Both the position numbers and the translations under genes were made by a program. From Acidimicrobiales bacterium (lineage in GTDB: Bacteria; Actinomycetota; Acidimicrobiia; Acidimicrobiales; JAKAVM01), in NCBI GenBank assembly GCA_027451785.1, contig DAIDIS010000021.1, forward strand, positions 1 to 15,818: DNA of 15,818 nucleotides, read 5' to 3'. Positions 1 to 7,807 of this stretch are shown piece after piece (the stretch's first letter is position 1; each line of letters opens with the position of its first letter). Under the pieces are notes generated by a model, which saw nothing but the letters and a program-made list of their open reading frames with translations, did no database searches and was not told where the DNA came from.

Positions 1-1373
1 TCGGTATCGACTTTCGCAACCTGTCTACGAATTGAGGTACCTGGCTTCGGGGGAGGTGGCAGCGAGATTCCGAATAGTTTGGAGATGCCAGGCATCTGAC
101 CTGCTAGACGCTTTGCGGTCTCGGCGAGTTGCTCATCGGGCTCCTTGGGCCGCCCTTCAGGCCTCACGTTAACCTTGACCGGAGACTCAGCGACGGCTTC
201 AAGGAGCATGAGCCACCTGGCCGACGGGGTTTCGGATGTCATTGCGGCGCTGGCAGCTTTGGCTAGTCTCACGGCCAACTCGGCCGGCAGTCTGGCGCCG
301 AGATCAGGTTGCCTTGCCGAGGCGCGCAGCGCCCTAACAACGTGGCCACCGTCCAGCAATCCGGATATCTGCTCTTCCCATTGATCCCTGTGGAGTTTGA
401 CCTTCTTGGCAAGGGCATCACGTGCCGACTCCATCAGTCGCTTTCCTTCGTCGTCGCGACCTGAAGTGTCACCACTGCTGATCAAAGATCGCAGGTCCCT
501 CATGGGTACATCATCCACATGAGACAGAATTGCCTCTGCTCTGTCCTTCCAGGATGCAAACTTGATGCTGGAGGCGATCTTTTCGGCAATCATCAAGATT
601 GGCTCAGCAGGTACTTCGGGAAGACCCGCCTTACGGGCGGCGTCATTCTGAGATTCGATTGCCTTGCGGACGGCGGGTAGGCCGCCTGCGATCAGTTGTT
701 CTCCAACGACCCTTTGCTCGGGTGCAAGCGTCTCGAGTAGGGAAGTTCGATGCTTATTGCCGACCGGGAAGCGCTCGCCCTTCGACCTGGCTCCTTTGAC
801 TTGGCTGTCATTTGCGCCACCGGCGCGCTGACGATCGCCACGAATCCTTGTCTCACGACTTTTATCGGCCTGGGCAACAGCCTCACCTGGGGATCGTCTC
901 GGCCCACGTCGCTGCTCGGCCTGATGGCTGGCTCCGCCGGTATCGTCGCGTCGAGGTGGCCTCTTACCCGTCCCACCTGGTCCTCCCGCCCAATCACCTC
1001 TGCTGGGCGTACTACCTGCCGGACCTTGCCTAGTAGGCCTACCTCCGGCTCCTTGTCGGCCCGCACGCTTGGGAACCAGCGTAGTGGTCACCTTGCCACT
1101 TCCTTCATGGCGGGCGTTGGGCAACAATCCGATGGTGATGGTCCCCGAAGAGCGTTGTTCGCCATCCTTCTTTCTTGGCGGGATGATGGACACCACGGAC
1201 ATACCGTCAAGGAAGCTATCCACCTCCGACTTGACGATGTCGCCGACGGCTGCGCCTTCGTAAAGGAGGCCACCATCAAGGACGCCCTTGGGCTGCTTGG
1301 CACCAGCGGCCCTCCAGGTCCAGCTGCCGTCTTCGCGGCATGAGGTTAGTTCGATATCGATTCTGTGAGACAT
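1..1373 (-). CDS. Unrecognised protein with beta-rich N-terminus, basic linker and helical C-terminus (3' end missing)
   Basis: An open frame without stops runs from an ATG at 1373 to the left edge, giving 457 codons; the C-terminus lies outside the window. I do not recognise the family. Residues 1-65 are rich in alternating hydrophobic residues and glycines (MSHRIDIEL, then GVLDGGLLYEGAAVGD and VVSIIPP), which suggests a small beta-barrel of OB or cold-shock type; this is inference only. Residues about 100-210 are low-complexity and rich in Gly, Pro, Arg, Gln and Lys, a typical disordered linker able to bind nucleic acid. Residues about 212-435 look mainly helical and soluble. No signal peptide or membrane helix is visible, so it is probably cytoplasmic. 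No Shine-Dalgarno sequence precedes the ATG. It lies 89 bases downstream of the GGDEF gene on the same strand. A nucleic-acid-associated role fits the composition but is not demonstrated. Confidence 0.8.
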   Translation of the reverse strand, partial: MSHRIDIELTSCREDGSWTWRAAGAKQPKGVLDGGLLYEGAAVGDIVKSEVDSFLDGMSVVSIIPPRKKDGEQRSSGTITIGLLPNARHEGSGKVTTTLVPKRAGRQGAGGRPTRQGPAGSTPSRGDWAGGPGGTGKRPPRRDDTGGASHQAEQRRGPRRSPGEAVAQADKSRETRIRGDRQRAGGANDSQVKGARSKGERFPVGNKHRTSLLETLAPEQRVVGEQLIAGGLPAVRKAIESQNDAARKAGLPEVPAEPILMIAEKIASSIKFASWKDRAEAILSHVDDVPMRDLRSLISSGDTSGRDDEGKRLMESARDALAKKVKLHRDQWEEQISGLLDGGHVVRALRASARQPDLGARLPAELAVRLAKAASAAMTSETPSARWLMLLEAVAESPVKVNVRPEGRPKEPDEQLAETAKRLAGQMPGISKLFGISLPPPPKPGTSIRRQVAKVDT

Positions 1374-1462
1374 TCCGCAGTTACGCTACAACCTAGTAGG
1401 GCCAAAGGCTTAATGGGACTTTGTAAGTCTAGACGCCCAGAAGGAGGTTCCACTAGGGGCAG
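1374..1462. other. Intergenic spacer between the left-edge gene and the first GGDEF gene
   Basis: This 89-base gap separates two minus-strand genes. I see no convincing hairpin with a T-run, and no clear minus 10 / minus 35 pair on the minus strand. A perfect AAGGAGGT lies on the plus strand around 1440, but no plausible gene follows it. Confidence 0.4.
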
Positions 1463-2965
1463 CTATGGCGACCTGGTCTCTCCGTCTTGGAAAGTGCTGG
1501 TCCTGATCTTTTCCAGAGAAGCTATCTCGGTCGAGTTCCGGGCCTTGTCCTTCGCTCGGTAAAGTGCATCTTCCGCCCTGATCAATAGGTCTTCTTCGCT
1601 CTCTGCTCCGTCCCAGACTGCTACCCCGGCCGTAGCCCCCAAGAAGGCGGGCGAAGATGCTCCCTTGACGATTTCCCTGACTTCTGCGGCAACTGCGGTT
1701 GCCCCGATCTCGTCGGTATGGGGGAGTAGTGCACAGAACTCCTCGCCGCCAAATCTTGCAAGGAGGTCGTCCGAACGGAGCCGACCCATTATTTTCTGCG
1801 ATACCTGCCTGAGGAAGTCATCACCACTCTCGCGCCCGAATTCATCGTTAAAGCCAGCCATACCGTCGATATCCCACATAACTACCGCCAAAGGTGGGCC
1901 CTCTGCTTCCGATCCCGAGGTCGAAACCATTTCAACGCCTATTTGCTCGATGAGTACCCTTCGGTTGGCTAGTCCGGTCAATCCGTCGACGCGGCTCTTA
2001 CGCCGCAGGTCCTCTCCGTATGCCGCCCGTCCGGTAAGGCGCAATAGGGTTGCAGCGATTGATTCGCCGGACTCCTTCAAAAATTGCCCTGAGCTGACAA
2101 CGCTGGGGGGAACCTCGAGTATTACGACCAGTTCACCAATTTCGGTATGACCGACGGGAAGAAAGCAAAAAGTCCCCTCAACGGTCGTCTGGTTAGACAC
2201 CAGGGCTTCCGTAAATCCTGGGGCGACAATCAACTGAGAGTCCATAGGATCCGCCTTGGGCCACGAGGACAAAACCGAGAATGCCTCGTTGTCCGAGGTT
2301 TTCACCATGGCAACGGCCCGAGACGCAGGGAAGAAAGACGGGATGGTAGGAAGAGCCATTTTGATCCCTTCCTCTACCGACTTAGCGGGTGCTACCGCCT
2401 CCATCAGCCCCTTCAGGGACCTATTCGTCCGTGCTACCTGTAGGTAGCCTGCGACAGAGCGCCTCATCATGTATTGACATATCAGCAAGGAGAAACCACC
2501 GATAAGAGCGAGGCGTGCCATATCCCCGCCATCCAAATCGTTCCCTTGGTAGATCAAGACCACCAGAGCGGCCAGAGGTGTCACGAATCGCGTTCTCGAA
2601 TTGTTCAATGAACCGACAAACAAGACGGCCAAAAGCACGAACCCTCTGAGCAATGGCTTCATTGAAGGATCAGCCACACCCGAAAGGAAGGCCACGCCTA
2701 CGCACAGACCTGAGATGGCAACAACTGTCCAGCTGTCCAGCTTTCCAAGTGGTCGAGTCCTAGGTGAAAGCACGAATGCGGCAACGAGAGCGGAGGCGAT
2801 TGCAACCATTCCACCGGATAGAGCCAAGAGCGCTCCATCGGATTTCCCAACCGGTAAGAGGACAACCAGAAGGAGGACCGAAACCGACAAGGCAACGGCG
2901 AAGACGGACCCAATTACTGAGTCCTTTATCCTCTCCTCATTGGCCTCAGCCCCCGTAAAGTCCAT
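1463..2965 (-). CDS. Membrane GAF-like/GGDEF diguanylate cyclase with altered DxDxFK motif
   Basis: Predicted to make cyclic di-GMP from two GTP at the inner face of the membrane. The 500-residue protein has about six hydrophobic segments (roughly 17-38, 46-66, 78-96, 104-120, 127-140, 150-166), a GAF-like region at 185-315 and a GGDEF domain at about 325-480. The signature GGEEF is at 406-410, and the product-inhibition motif RSDD is at 397-400, the expected five residues upstream. The metal-binding D365 and guanine-contacting N373 and D382 are present. However, the usual D-x-D-x-F-K stretch reads DIDGMAG, so the conserved Phe and the phosphate-contacting Lys are missing; activity may be reduced. 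It shares the EEG...LP, WP and LP[IV]G motifs of the other three GGDEF proteins here but has the most divergent membrane part. No ribosome binding site precedes the ATG. It lies 66 bases downstream of the next minus-strand GGDEF gene, so one transcript is possible. Confidence 0.9.
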   Translation of the reverse strand: MDFTGAEANEERIKDSVIGSVFAVALSVSVLLLVVLLPVGKSDGALLALSGGMVAIASALVAAFVLSPRTRPLGKLDSWTVVAISGLCVGVAFLSGVADPSMKPLLRGFVLLAVLFVGSLNNSRTRFVTPLAALVVLIYQGNDLDGGDMARLALIGGFSLLICQYMMRRSVAGYLQVARTNRSLKGLMEAVAPAKSVEEGIKMALPTIPSFFPASRAVAMVKTSDNEAFSVLSSWPKADPMDSQLIVAPGFTEALVSNQTTVEGTFCFLPVGHTEIGELVVILEVPPSVVSSGQFLKESGESIAATLLRLTGRAAYGEDLRRKSRVDGLTGLANRRVLIEQIGVEMVSTSGSEAEGPPLAVVMWDIDGMAGFNDEFGRESGDDFLRQVSQKIMGRLRSDDLLARFGGEEFCALLPHTDEIGATAVAAEVREIVKGASSPAFLGATAGVAVWDGAESEEDLLIRAEDALYRAKDKARNSTEIASLEKIRTSTFQDGETRSP

Positions 2966-3031
2966 TAGGGTTAATTCGGCCGATGTTGGTCAGTCATTGA
3001 GGGTGTGTCATCTTGTGGGATTGCGAACCAA

Positions 3032-4501
3032 TTAAAAATGCTCAACCTGAGCTACAAGCGTACGGTTCCTGCCGCTCATTTTTGCAAGCTTCAGGCTCGC
3101 ATACGCACGTTCGATTACAGCCTCAAGATCTTCCACACCATCCCAGGTAGTCGCCCCTGCCGAGAACAAGACCGTTCCGGATGTCGACCACTTCGGGGCC
3201 AAGGATCGCAGCTCATCGATCAGGCGTTCCGAGCTGGGGAGATCGGCGTCGGGTAAGAGCAACGTGAATTCCTGGCCTCCGGTACGTGCCAAATAGTCCT
3301 GAGTGCGAATCCTCGATGAAACCACAGCCGCGAACGAACGAATGACGATGTCGCCCGCTAATTGTCCTTGAAGCTCGTTGTAACGCTTGAAATTATCGAA
3401 GTCGATGATGGCCAAGCTCAATGGCATTCTCGTGCGTAGGGCGCGCACCGACTCGACTTTGAATCGTTCCACCAACCCTTTAGCGTTTGCCAGTCCGGTC
3501 ATTGGGTCGGAAGTCGCCAGTTCTGCTCCACCGACAGCAAAGGAAAGCCTGGCGGTCATTCTTAGAAAATTCGAAGCAACTGAATCGGCCATTTGCTTCA
3601 ATAGCGGAGTCGAATACCTTCGCGAGAAACCCGAGTCCTTCCGGGATGCCGAGAGCATCAAGTCGCCGTTCCCTGAGTAACCTATGGGGAGAAAAAAGTG
3701 ATCTTTGCCCATGACGGACTGGTTGGCGGTGACTGATTTCAAGAAGTCGTCGCCAACCGCTACATCGTCGTCGAGAGGGGAGTTCGAGGGCCAAGCCTTG
3801 ATTGCGGTGAAATCTCGCCTGCCATCCTTGCGCAACAATGCAATTACGTGATCGGTAGGCAAGACCGAAGCGACCAGCGGTAGACAGCGATCCAATCCCT
3901 CTTCGAGGGAAGTTGCCTTGCGAGCCTGCTCCGCAAGGATCGATAGTGCTCGTCGCGAAGTTGCCCATCTCGCAAGGCCCGAGATGGTCACCGAGGTGAT
4001 CGCCAATGCGCACGCCGACGCCAACCCATAGAAGGCCAAGGACACTGCATAAGAGTTACCGCTTAGCCCTTCTACCCACATGCTCCAGGCCATGACGGGA
4101 ATGGTGAACAGCCACCAGATTGCCCTGAAGACATTGTCTCCCACTATGCCCGCATATACGGCTGCGACGACGAACAACATCTCGTATATTCCGGCTCCGT
4201 GGCCTTCTCCGGCGGAGACCAGCCCAACGGTAAGGCTGGTTGAGCAGCACATTGCAAGGGCTACCGAAGGTCTTATCCTGATCGTACCCTTGGTCTTGGC
4301 ATTGTGAATCTTCAATCCGACGTAGGAAAGGACCGGCGCCACGCTTACCACCGATAACCATGCATAGATGTCAATCGGACGATGAGAAGTGGGGATCAGC
4401 ATGGTTATGCCTGCCACAGGTGCGGACAGAAGGGTAACGCCTGCCATCAAGATCGCGTGTTTACGATCCTCGTAATCCGTCACCCCGAATGAAAATCGCA
4501 T
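3032..4501 (-). CDS. Membrane GAF-like protein with degenerate GGDEF domain (GGQEF), possible c-di-GMP receptor
   Basis: This 489-residue protein has about six membrane segments in residues 17-175, a GAF-like domain at about 190-320 and a GGDEF-family domain at about 328-480. The signature at 408-412 reads GGQEF: the third residue, normally Asp or Glu and needed for metal binding and catalysis, is Gln (codon CAG). Other unusual sites are TGLANAK instead of TGLANRR, and SLK where ALY is usual. D367, K372, N375 and D384 are kept, and so is the inhibitory-site motif RTQD at 399-402. In known degenerate GGDEF proteins a kept RxxD site can bind c-di-GMP as a receptor; that role is inferred here. 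Residues 116-122 (YAGIVGD) match a membrane motif in the two plus-strand paralogues, and the MRFSFG start matches MQFSYG in the gene at 6224, which supports the chosen ATG. It is divergently arranged with the adenylate cyclase gene. Confidence 0.88.
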   Translation of the reverse strand: MRFSFGVTDYEDRKHAILMAGVTLLSAPVAGITMLIPTSHRPIDIYAWLSVVSVAPVLSYVGLKIHNAKTKGTIRIRPSVALAMCCSTSLTVGLVSAGEGHGAGIYEMLFVVAAVYAGIVGDNVFRAIWWLFTIPVMAWSMWVEGLSGNSYAVSLAFYGLASACALAITSVTISGLARWATSRRALSILAEQARKATSLEEGLDRCLPLVASVLPTDHVIALLRKDGRRDFTAIKAWPSNSPLDDDVAVGDDFLKSVTANQSVMGKDHFFLPIGYSGNGDLMLSASRKDSGFSRRYSTPLLKQMADSVASNFLRMTARLSFAVGGAELATSDPMTGLANAKGLVERFKVESVRALRTRMPLSLAIIDFDNFKRYNELQGQLAGDIVIRSFAAVVSSRIRTQDYLARTGGQEFTLLLPDADLPSSERLIDELRSLAPKWSTSGTVLFSAGATTWDGVEDLEAVIERAYASLKLAKMSGRNRTLVAQVEHF

Positions 4502-4564
4502 TATGTGTATACGTTCGGCAGATATTGGCGAGTCTTTGACGTTCCTCGCTTAAAATTGTTCGCT
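4502..4564. promoter_or_regulatory. Divergent promoter region between GGQEF gene and adenylate cyclase gene
   Basis: Only 63 bases separate the two divergent ATG codons. On the plus strand TAAAAT at 4551-4556 is a good minus 10 hexamer and ends eight bases before the ATG at 4565, so transcription would begin at or next to the start codon and give a leaderless mRNA; no Shine-Dalgarno sequence is present. No minus 35 element with ideal spacing is seen (TTGGCG at 4525-4530 would be 20 bases away). On the minus strand TATACA (4511-4506) lies four bases before the ATG at 4501 and is a weaker candidate. Confidence 0.5.
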
Positions 4565-6190
4565 ATGACCGGCCCAACCAGCGTTAGCAGCCCAACTGGG
4601 GAAGTAGGGCCTAATCAGCCGAACCTGCCCGCCAACAGCGGTGTTTCTCCAAAAGCAAGCGGCGAAATCACTGATTACGGCCGATTTGTTACCCTCCAAT
4701 GGGCCTTGGGGACCGTTCTGATTTGCACGCATCTCATTGGGGCCCTCACTACATACGTGCTTTTTTGGGAGCTGATCAAGCCGATTGCGGCCAATAAGCT
4801 CGCTACCAATTACAGGATTTCGCTCGCCTACCTAGTCGTTTACCTTATTGCTGCGGTTCCGATTGCAAGCGCCGTGGTGTTGCGCTGGGTGGAGCCGACG
4901 AGAAAGTCTGCAAGATCAGGACATCTCTCCGACTTGGGGCGGGCGCGTATTCTCTCCTTGCCCAAGATATTGGTCATTTCCTACGCAGCGGCCTGGGTGG
5001 GAGGAGCAATCGTATTCGGCGTCATCAATCTTCACCCGAATCGGGCACTGGGCATCGAAGTGGCAATCATGGCGCTCATTGCCGGTGGCACGACTTCGGC
5101 TCTCGCATACCTGATTGCAGAGCGAATCCTGCGGCCGATTACGAGCCTGGCCCTCGAAGGCAAATCCGCAAAAGGGGCAGTTCCAGGAGTCCTGACAAGA
5201 TCGATTTTGATGTGGATGCTGGGTACAGGCGGTCCGGTTTCGGCTGTGGTGGTCTCAAGTGCCTTTGCCGCTCAGGAAAGACAATATGCCAGGTCGGTGC
5301 CGATTATGGCGTTGACCCTCGGTTTGGTCTCACTCGTAGTCGGCTTTATAGTCACGGTGGTCTACGCCCGCTCGATTTCGGATCCTCTAAAGGCAGTGCG
5401 ACAGGCGATGATACGTGTTGGGAATGGAGAGCTGGACATATCAGTTCCCGTTTACGACGCAAGCGAGATCGGCGAGCTGCAGGTCGGCCTTAACGATATG
5501 GTCAAGGGCCTGAAAGAGCGCCGCCAGCTCTGGGAGCTTTACGAAAAGCAGGTCGGCTCTCCGGTTGCCGAACATACATTGAGAGCCGGGGCCGAGCTGG
5601 GTGGACAGGAACGTTACGTGGGAATCCTGTTTGTCGACATCGTCGGGTCGACGGAGCTTGCCCAGCGCTCAACTCCAACTGAGGTCCTGGAGGTTCTGAA
5701 CGCCTTCTTTTCGACGGTAGTAAGGGTGGTCGACAATAACGGCGGTTGGGTAAACAAGTTCGAAGGCGACGCCGCTCTTTGCGTGTTCGGGGCGCCAGAG
5801 GATAACCCAGACTCCGCTTCAGCCGCCCTAAGGTCAGCACGGGAGCTACAACTGGAGCTTCGGCGGGATGTCTCCGTTATCCGCGCAGCCATCGGAGTAA
5901 CCTACGGTCTTGCAGTTGCAGGGCATGTGGGCACAGAAGACCGCTTTGAATATACGGTCCTTGGTGACCCGGTTAACGAGGCAGCTCGGCTCGCTGAGTT
6001 GGCAAAAAATTACGAAATGCTGACTCTTGCATCCGGTGCGGCTATCAAGATGTCATCGGTGGGAACGGGCTCAGACGAGGCCCAGAATTGGTTGGGGGCG
6101 GGTTCCGTGGTCCTGAGGGGGCGATCGCAACCAACGGAGTTGTTGCAGCCACGGCAATCGAAACCAAATAACCCTGTTGACCAAAGGTAA
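4565..6190 (+). CDS. Six-helix membrane HAMP class III adenylate cyclase
   Basis: Converts ATP to cAMP at the membrane. With the ATG at 4565 the protein has 541 residues: a short Pro/Ser-rich N-terminus, six hydrophobic segments (about 45-68, 85-107, 134-155, 163-184, 213-236, 246-266), a HAMP linker at about 267-320 and a class III catalytic domain at about 350-500. The two metal Asp residues are D358 (FVDIVGST) and D402 (KFEGDAAL). K398 is the adenine-selecting Lys; the partner position seven residues before N471 is T464 rather than Asp, the Lys/Thr pattern of class IIIb cyclases. The transition-state pair N471 and R475 (VNEAARL) is intact, so activity is expected. The architecture matches mycobacterial Rv1319c/Rv3645-type enzymes. 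An in-frame GTG at 4505 would add 20 residues, but it lies almost on the divergent gene's start and upstream of the best minus 10 box, so I prefer 4565. It probably heads an operon with the two GGDEF genes that follow. Confidence 0.92.
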   Translation: MTGPTSVSSPTGEVGPNQPNLPANSGVSPKASGEITDYGRFVTLQWALGTVLICTHLIGALTTYVLFWELIKPIAANKLATNYRISLAYLVVYLIAAVPIASAVVLRWVEPTRKSARSGHLSDLGRARILSLPKILVISYAAAWVGGAIVFGVINLHPNRALGIEVAIMALIAGGTTSALAYLIAERILRPITSLALEGKSAKGAVPGVLTRSILMWMLGTGGPVSAVVVSSAFAAQERQYARSVPIMALTLGLVSLVVGFIVTVVYARSISDPLKAVRQAMIRVGNGELDISVPVYDASEIGELQVGLNDMVKGLKERRQLWELYEKQVGSPVAEHTLRAGAELGGQERYVGILFVDIVGSTELAQRSTPTEVLEVLNAFFSTVVRVVDNNGGWVNKFEGDAALCVFGAPEDNPDSASAALRSARELQLELRRDVSVIRAAIGVTYGLAVAGHVGTEDRFEYTVLGDPVNEAARLAELAKNYEMLTLASGAAIKMSSVGTGSDEAQNWLGAGSVVLRGRSQPTELLQPRQSKPNNPVDQR

Positions 6191-6223
6191 ATTCGTCGCC
6201 ATGTCTGACCGATATTTAAACCG

Positions 6224-7807
6224 GTGCAGTTTTCGTACGGTGAAGTCGACTCCAGGGACCTCGCAAAGGGCCTTGCTCAAGCCTGCATAGGCTTATTCGT
6301 CGTCGTACCATCTTCAGCAATTTTGATCGCTGAGACCTACCACCATCTTTTTAGATTTTATTCGACCGTCAGCACGATCTTGATCACTTTGGTTCTTCTA
6401 TACGTCGCCACAAGGGTTTATCTCTTGAGAAGGGGAGGGGAGTTTCGCACCAGGCCGGCCACTGTATTGGCCTTGGCTATAGTCTCGGCGGCCAGCAGCG
6501 CTTCCGCTCAGGTCTCGCTCGGGTCCAAGGACCTGGTGTATTCGGTCATCTTCACCATAAGCTCACTCTTCATCGGGCTGGTAGGCGACCTGTCGATGCT
6601 TGTCATCGGGTGGCTGGCTACGGATGCACTGATTATTTGGGTCGACTATTCGGTTGGATATCGCTCGTGGGATCTCTTCTGGGCCGTAACGATTATCGCC
6701 GTGACGGACGGCTGCATCGAGGGAATGGCCGCAAACGCGGTCACGGCCCTTACATCGCTTACTGGTCTACGGTCCGAGATCGACGCACTGGCGGAGACCA
6801 TAGTTGCCGCCAACTCGATCGACGTTGGACTCGAAAACTGCCTGCCCCTGGTGAAAGAGACCCTTAGGGCTGAATCAGTGTGCGCATTCGTTAGGGATTT
6901 TTCCGGAGCAGCGTTCACGCTTAGGAGGGCATGGCCTGACGATGGAGATCGCTTCTTAGGTCTTGTCGAGTCCCAGGACTTTCGTCGTGCGACGTCAACC
7001 GGATCAACGGTGGCGAACAAGGACTACGTGATTATTCCGGTTGGATACACAGTCGTTGGCGAACTCATATTAATCGGCGACCTCAGGTCTCCAGGCAAGA
7101 AGTCACAAGCAAGAATAACGGAGGCTGCCGAAGGAATTGCGAACTGCTTCGTCCGGCTGGCCTCAAGATCAGAACTCGATAATGCCCTAGTGAATGAATC
7201 TAGAACGGACCCGCTAACAGGACTTGCGAACCGGAGGAAGCTGGGGGAGCGAATAGATATTGAGATCGAGCGGGCGTCCCCATCCGGCCAGGGACTCTGC
7301 GTTGCGATGATCGACATCGACAACTTCAAAAGTTTCAACGACCTCTACGGACATTTGACTGGGGACGAGGTGCTGAAGAAGCTCGCTTCGAGGCTGGCGA
7401 GCAGGGTGAGGGCCGTAGACCTGGTTGCCCGATATGGTGGCGAGGAATTCTGCATTGTCATGCCCGATACTTCCATCGACGGAGCTGTAACGCTTATACG
7501 GACAATTGCTCGCGACGAGGTTGAGGTCTCGAATGGGGCAGTCGTCACATTTTCCGCCGGGCTTTCCGTCTGGGAGGAAGGTAAGGGTGCCGTTGACCTC
7601 ATTGCCGACGCAGACAAGCTGCTCTACCAGGCGAAGGGTTCAGGGAGGAACTCACTTTGCCATCGGCAAGTAGGCATGGGCCCCGATTCATTCGTCTGTG
7701 TACCGAATCTTTCGAACGCACTCGGCGAAGGAATGCGCCTCAGGCCCGAAGGGGTCACCCCGAGCGACGGAACCGAAACCAAGCTGGCGGGGAGCCTTCC
7801 CCAATGA
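6224..7807 (+). CDS. Membrane GAF-like/GGDEF diguanylate cyclase, canonical active site
   Basis: Predicted to form c-di-GMP from GTP. The 527-residue protein has about five or six membrane segments in residues 16-178, a GAF-like domain at about 185-320 and a GGDEF domain at about 326-478. All visible key residues are present: TGLANRR at 332-338, D364, K369, N372, D381, inhibitory-site RAVD at 396-399 and GGEEF at 405-409. A tail of about 50 residues after the domain has no recognisable motif. The start is a GTG with no clear ribosome binding site; I chose it because MQFSYG matches the MRFSFG start of the paralogue at 3032-4501. FIGLVGD at 116-122 is a membrane motif shared with two paralogues. 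The gene begins 33 bases after the adenylate cyclase stop and overlaps the next GGDEF gene by four bases, so the three are probably co-transcribed. The signal sensed by the membrane and GAF-like parts is unknown. Confidence 0.92.
   Translation: MQFSYGEVDSRDLAKGLAQACIGLFVVVPSSAILIAETYHHLFRFYSTVSTILITLVLLYVATRVYLLRRGGEFRTRPATVLALAIVSAASSASAQVSLGSKDLVYSVIFTISSLFIGLVGDLSMLVIGWLATDALIIWVDYSVGYRSWDLFWAVTIIAVTDGCIEGMAANAVTALTSLTGLRSEIDALAETIVAANSIDVGLENCLPLVKETLRAESVCAFVRDFSGAAFTLRRAWPDDGDRFLGLVESQDFRRATSTGSTVANKDYVIIPVGYTVVGELILIGDLRSPGKKSQARITEAAEGIANCFVRLASRSELDNALVNESRTDPLTGLANRRKLGERIDIEIERASPSGQGLCVAMIDIDNFKSFNDLYGHLTGDEVLKKLASRLASRVRAVDLVARYGGEEFCIVMPDTSIDGAVTLIRTIARDEVEVSNGAVVTFSAGLSVWEEGKGAVDLIADADKLLYQAKGSGRNSLCHRQVGMGPDSFVCVPNLSNALGEGMRLRPEGVTPSDGTETKLAGSLPQ
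7789..7802 (+). promoter_or_regulatory. Hairpin containing the ribosome binding site of the next GGDEF gene
   Basis: GGGGA (7789-7793) pairs with TCCCC (7798-7802) around the loop GCCT. The Shine-Dalgarno-like GGGGAG lies in the 5' arm, nine bases before the ATG at 7804. Because this ATG overlaps the upstream stop (ATGA), ribosomes finishing the upstream gene would open the hairpin, a usual arrangement for translational coupling. A second small hairpin, GGGG-TCA-CCCC, lies at 7751-7761. Confidence 0.5.

Noticed and set aside
750..1343. Plus-strand open frame of 197 codons
   Set aside because: It is antisense to the longer continuous minus-strand frame that runs from 1373 to the left edge, has no ribosome binding site and has the composition of a shadow frame.
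1440..1505. Perfect AAGGAGGT on the plus strand near an ATG
   Set aside because: The ATG is too far away and its frame closes after 13 codons; the site overlaps the 3' end of the minus-strand GGDEF gene.
4505..4564. In-frame GTG that would extend the adenylate cyclase by 20 residues
   Set aside because: It would start three bases from the divergent gene's ATG, has no ribosome binding site and lies upstream of the best minus 10 box.
7657..7803. In-frame upstream extension of the fourth GGDEF protein
   Set aside because: It would overlap the previous gene by about 150 bases and adds polar sequence absent from the paralogues; the ATGA overlap with GGGGAG is a better start.
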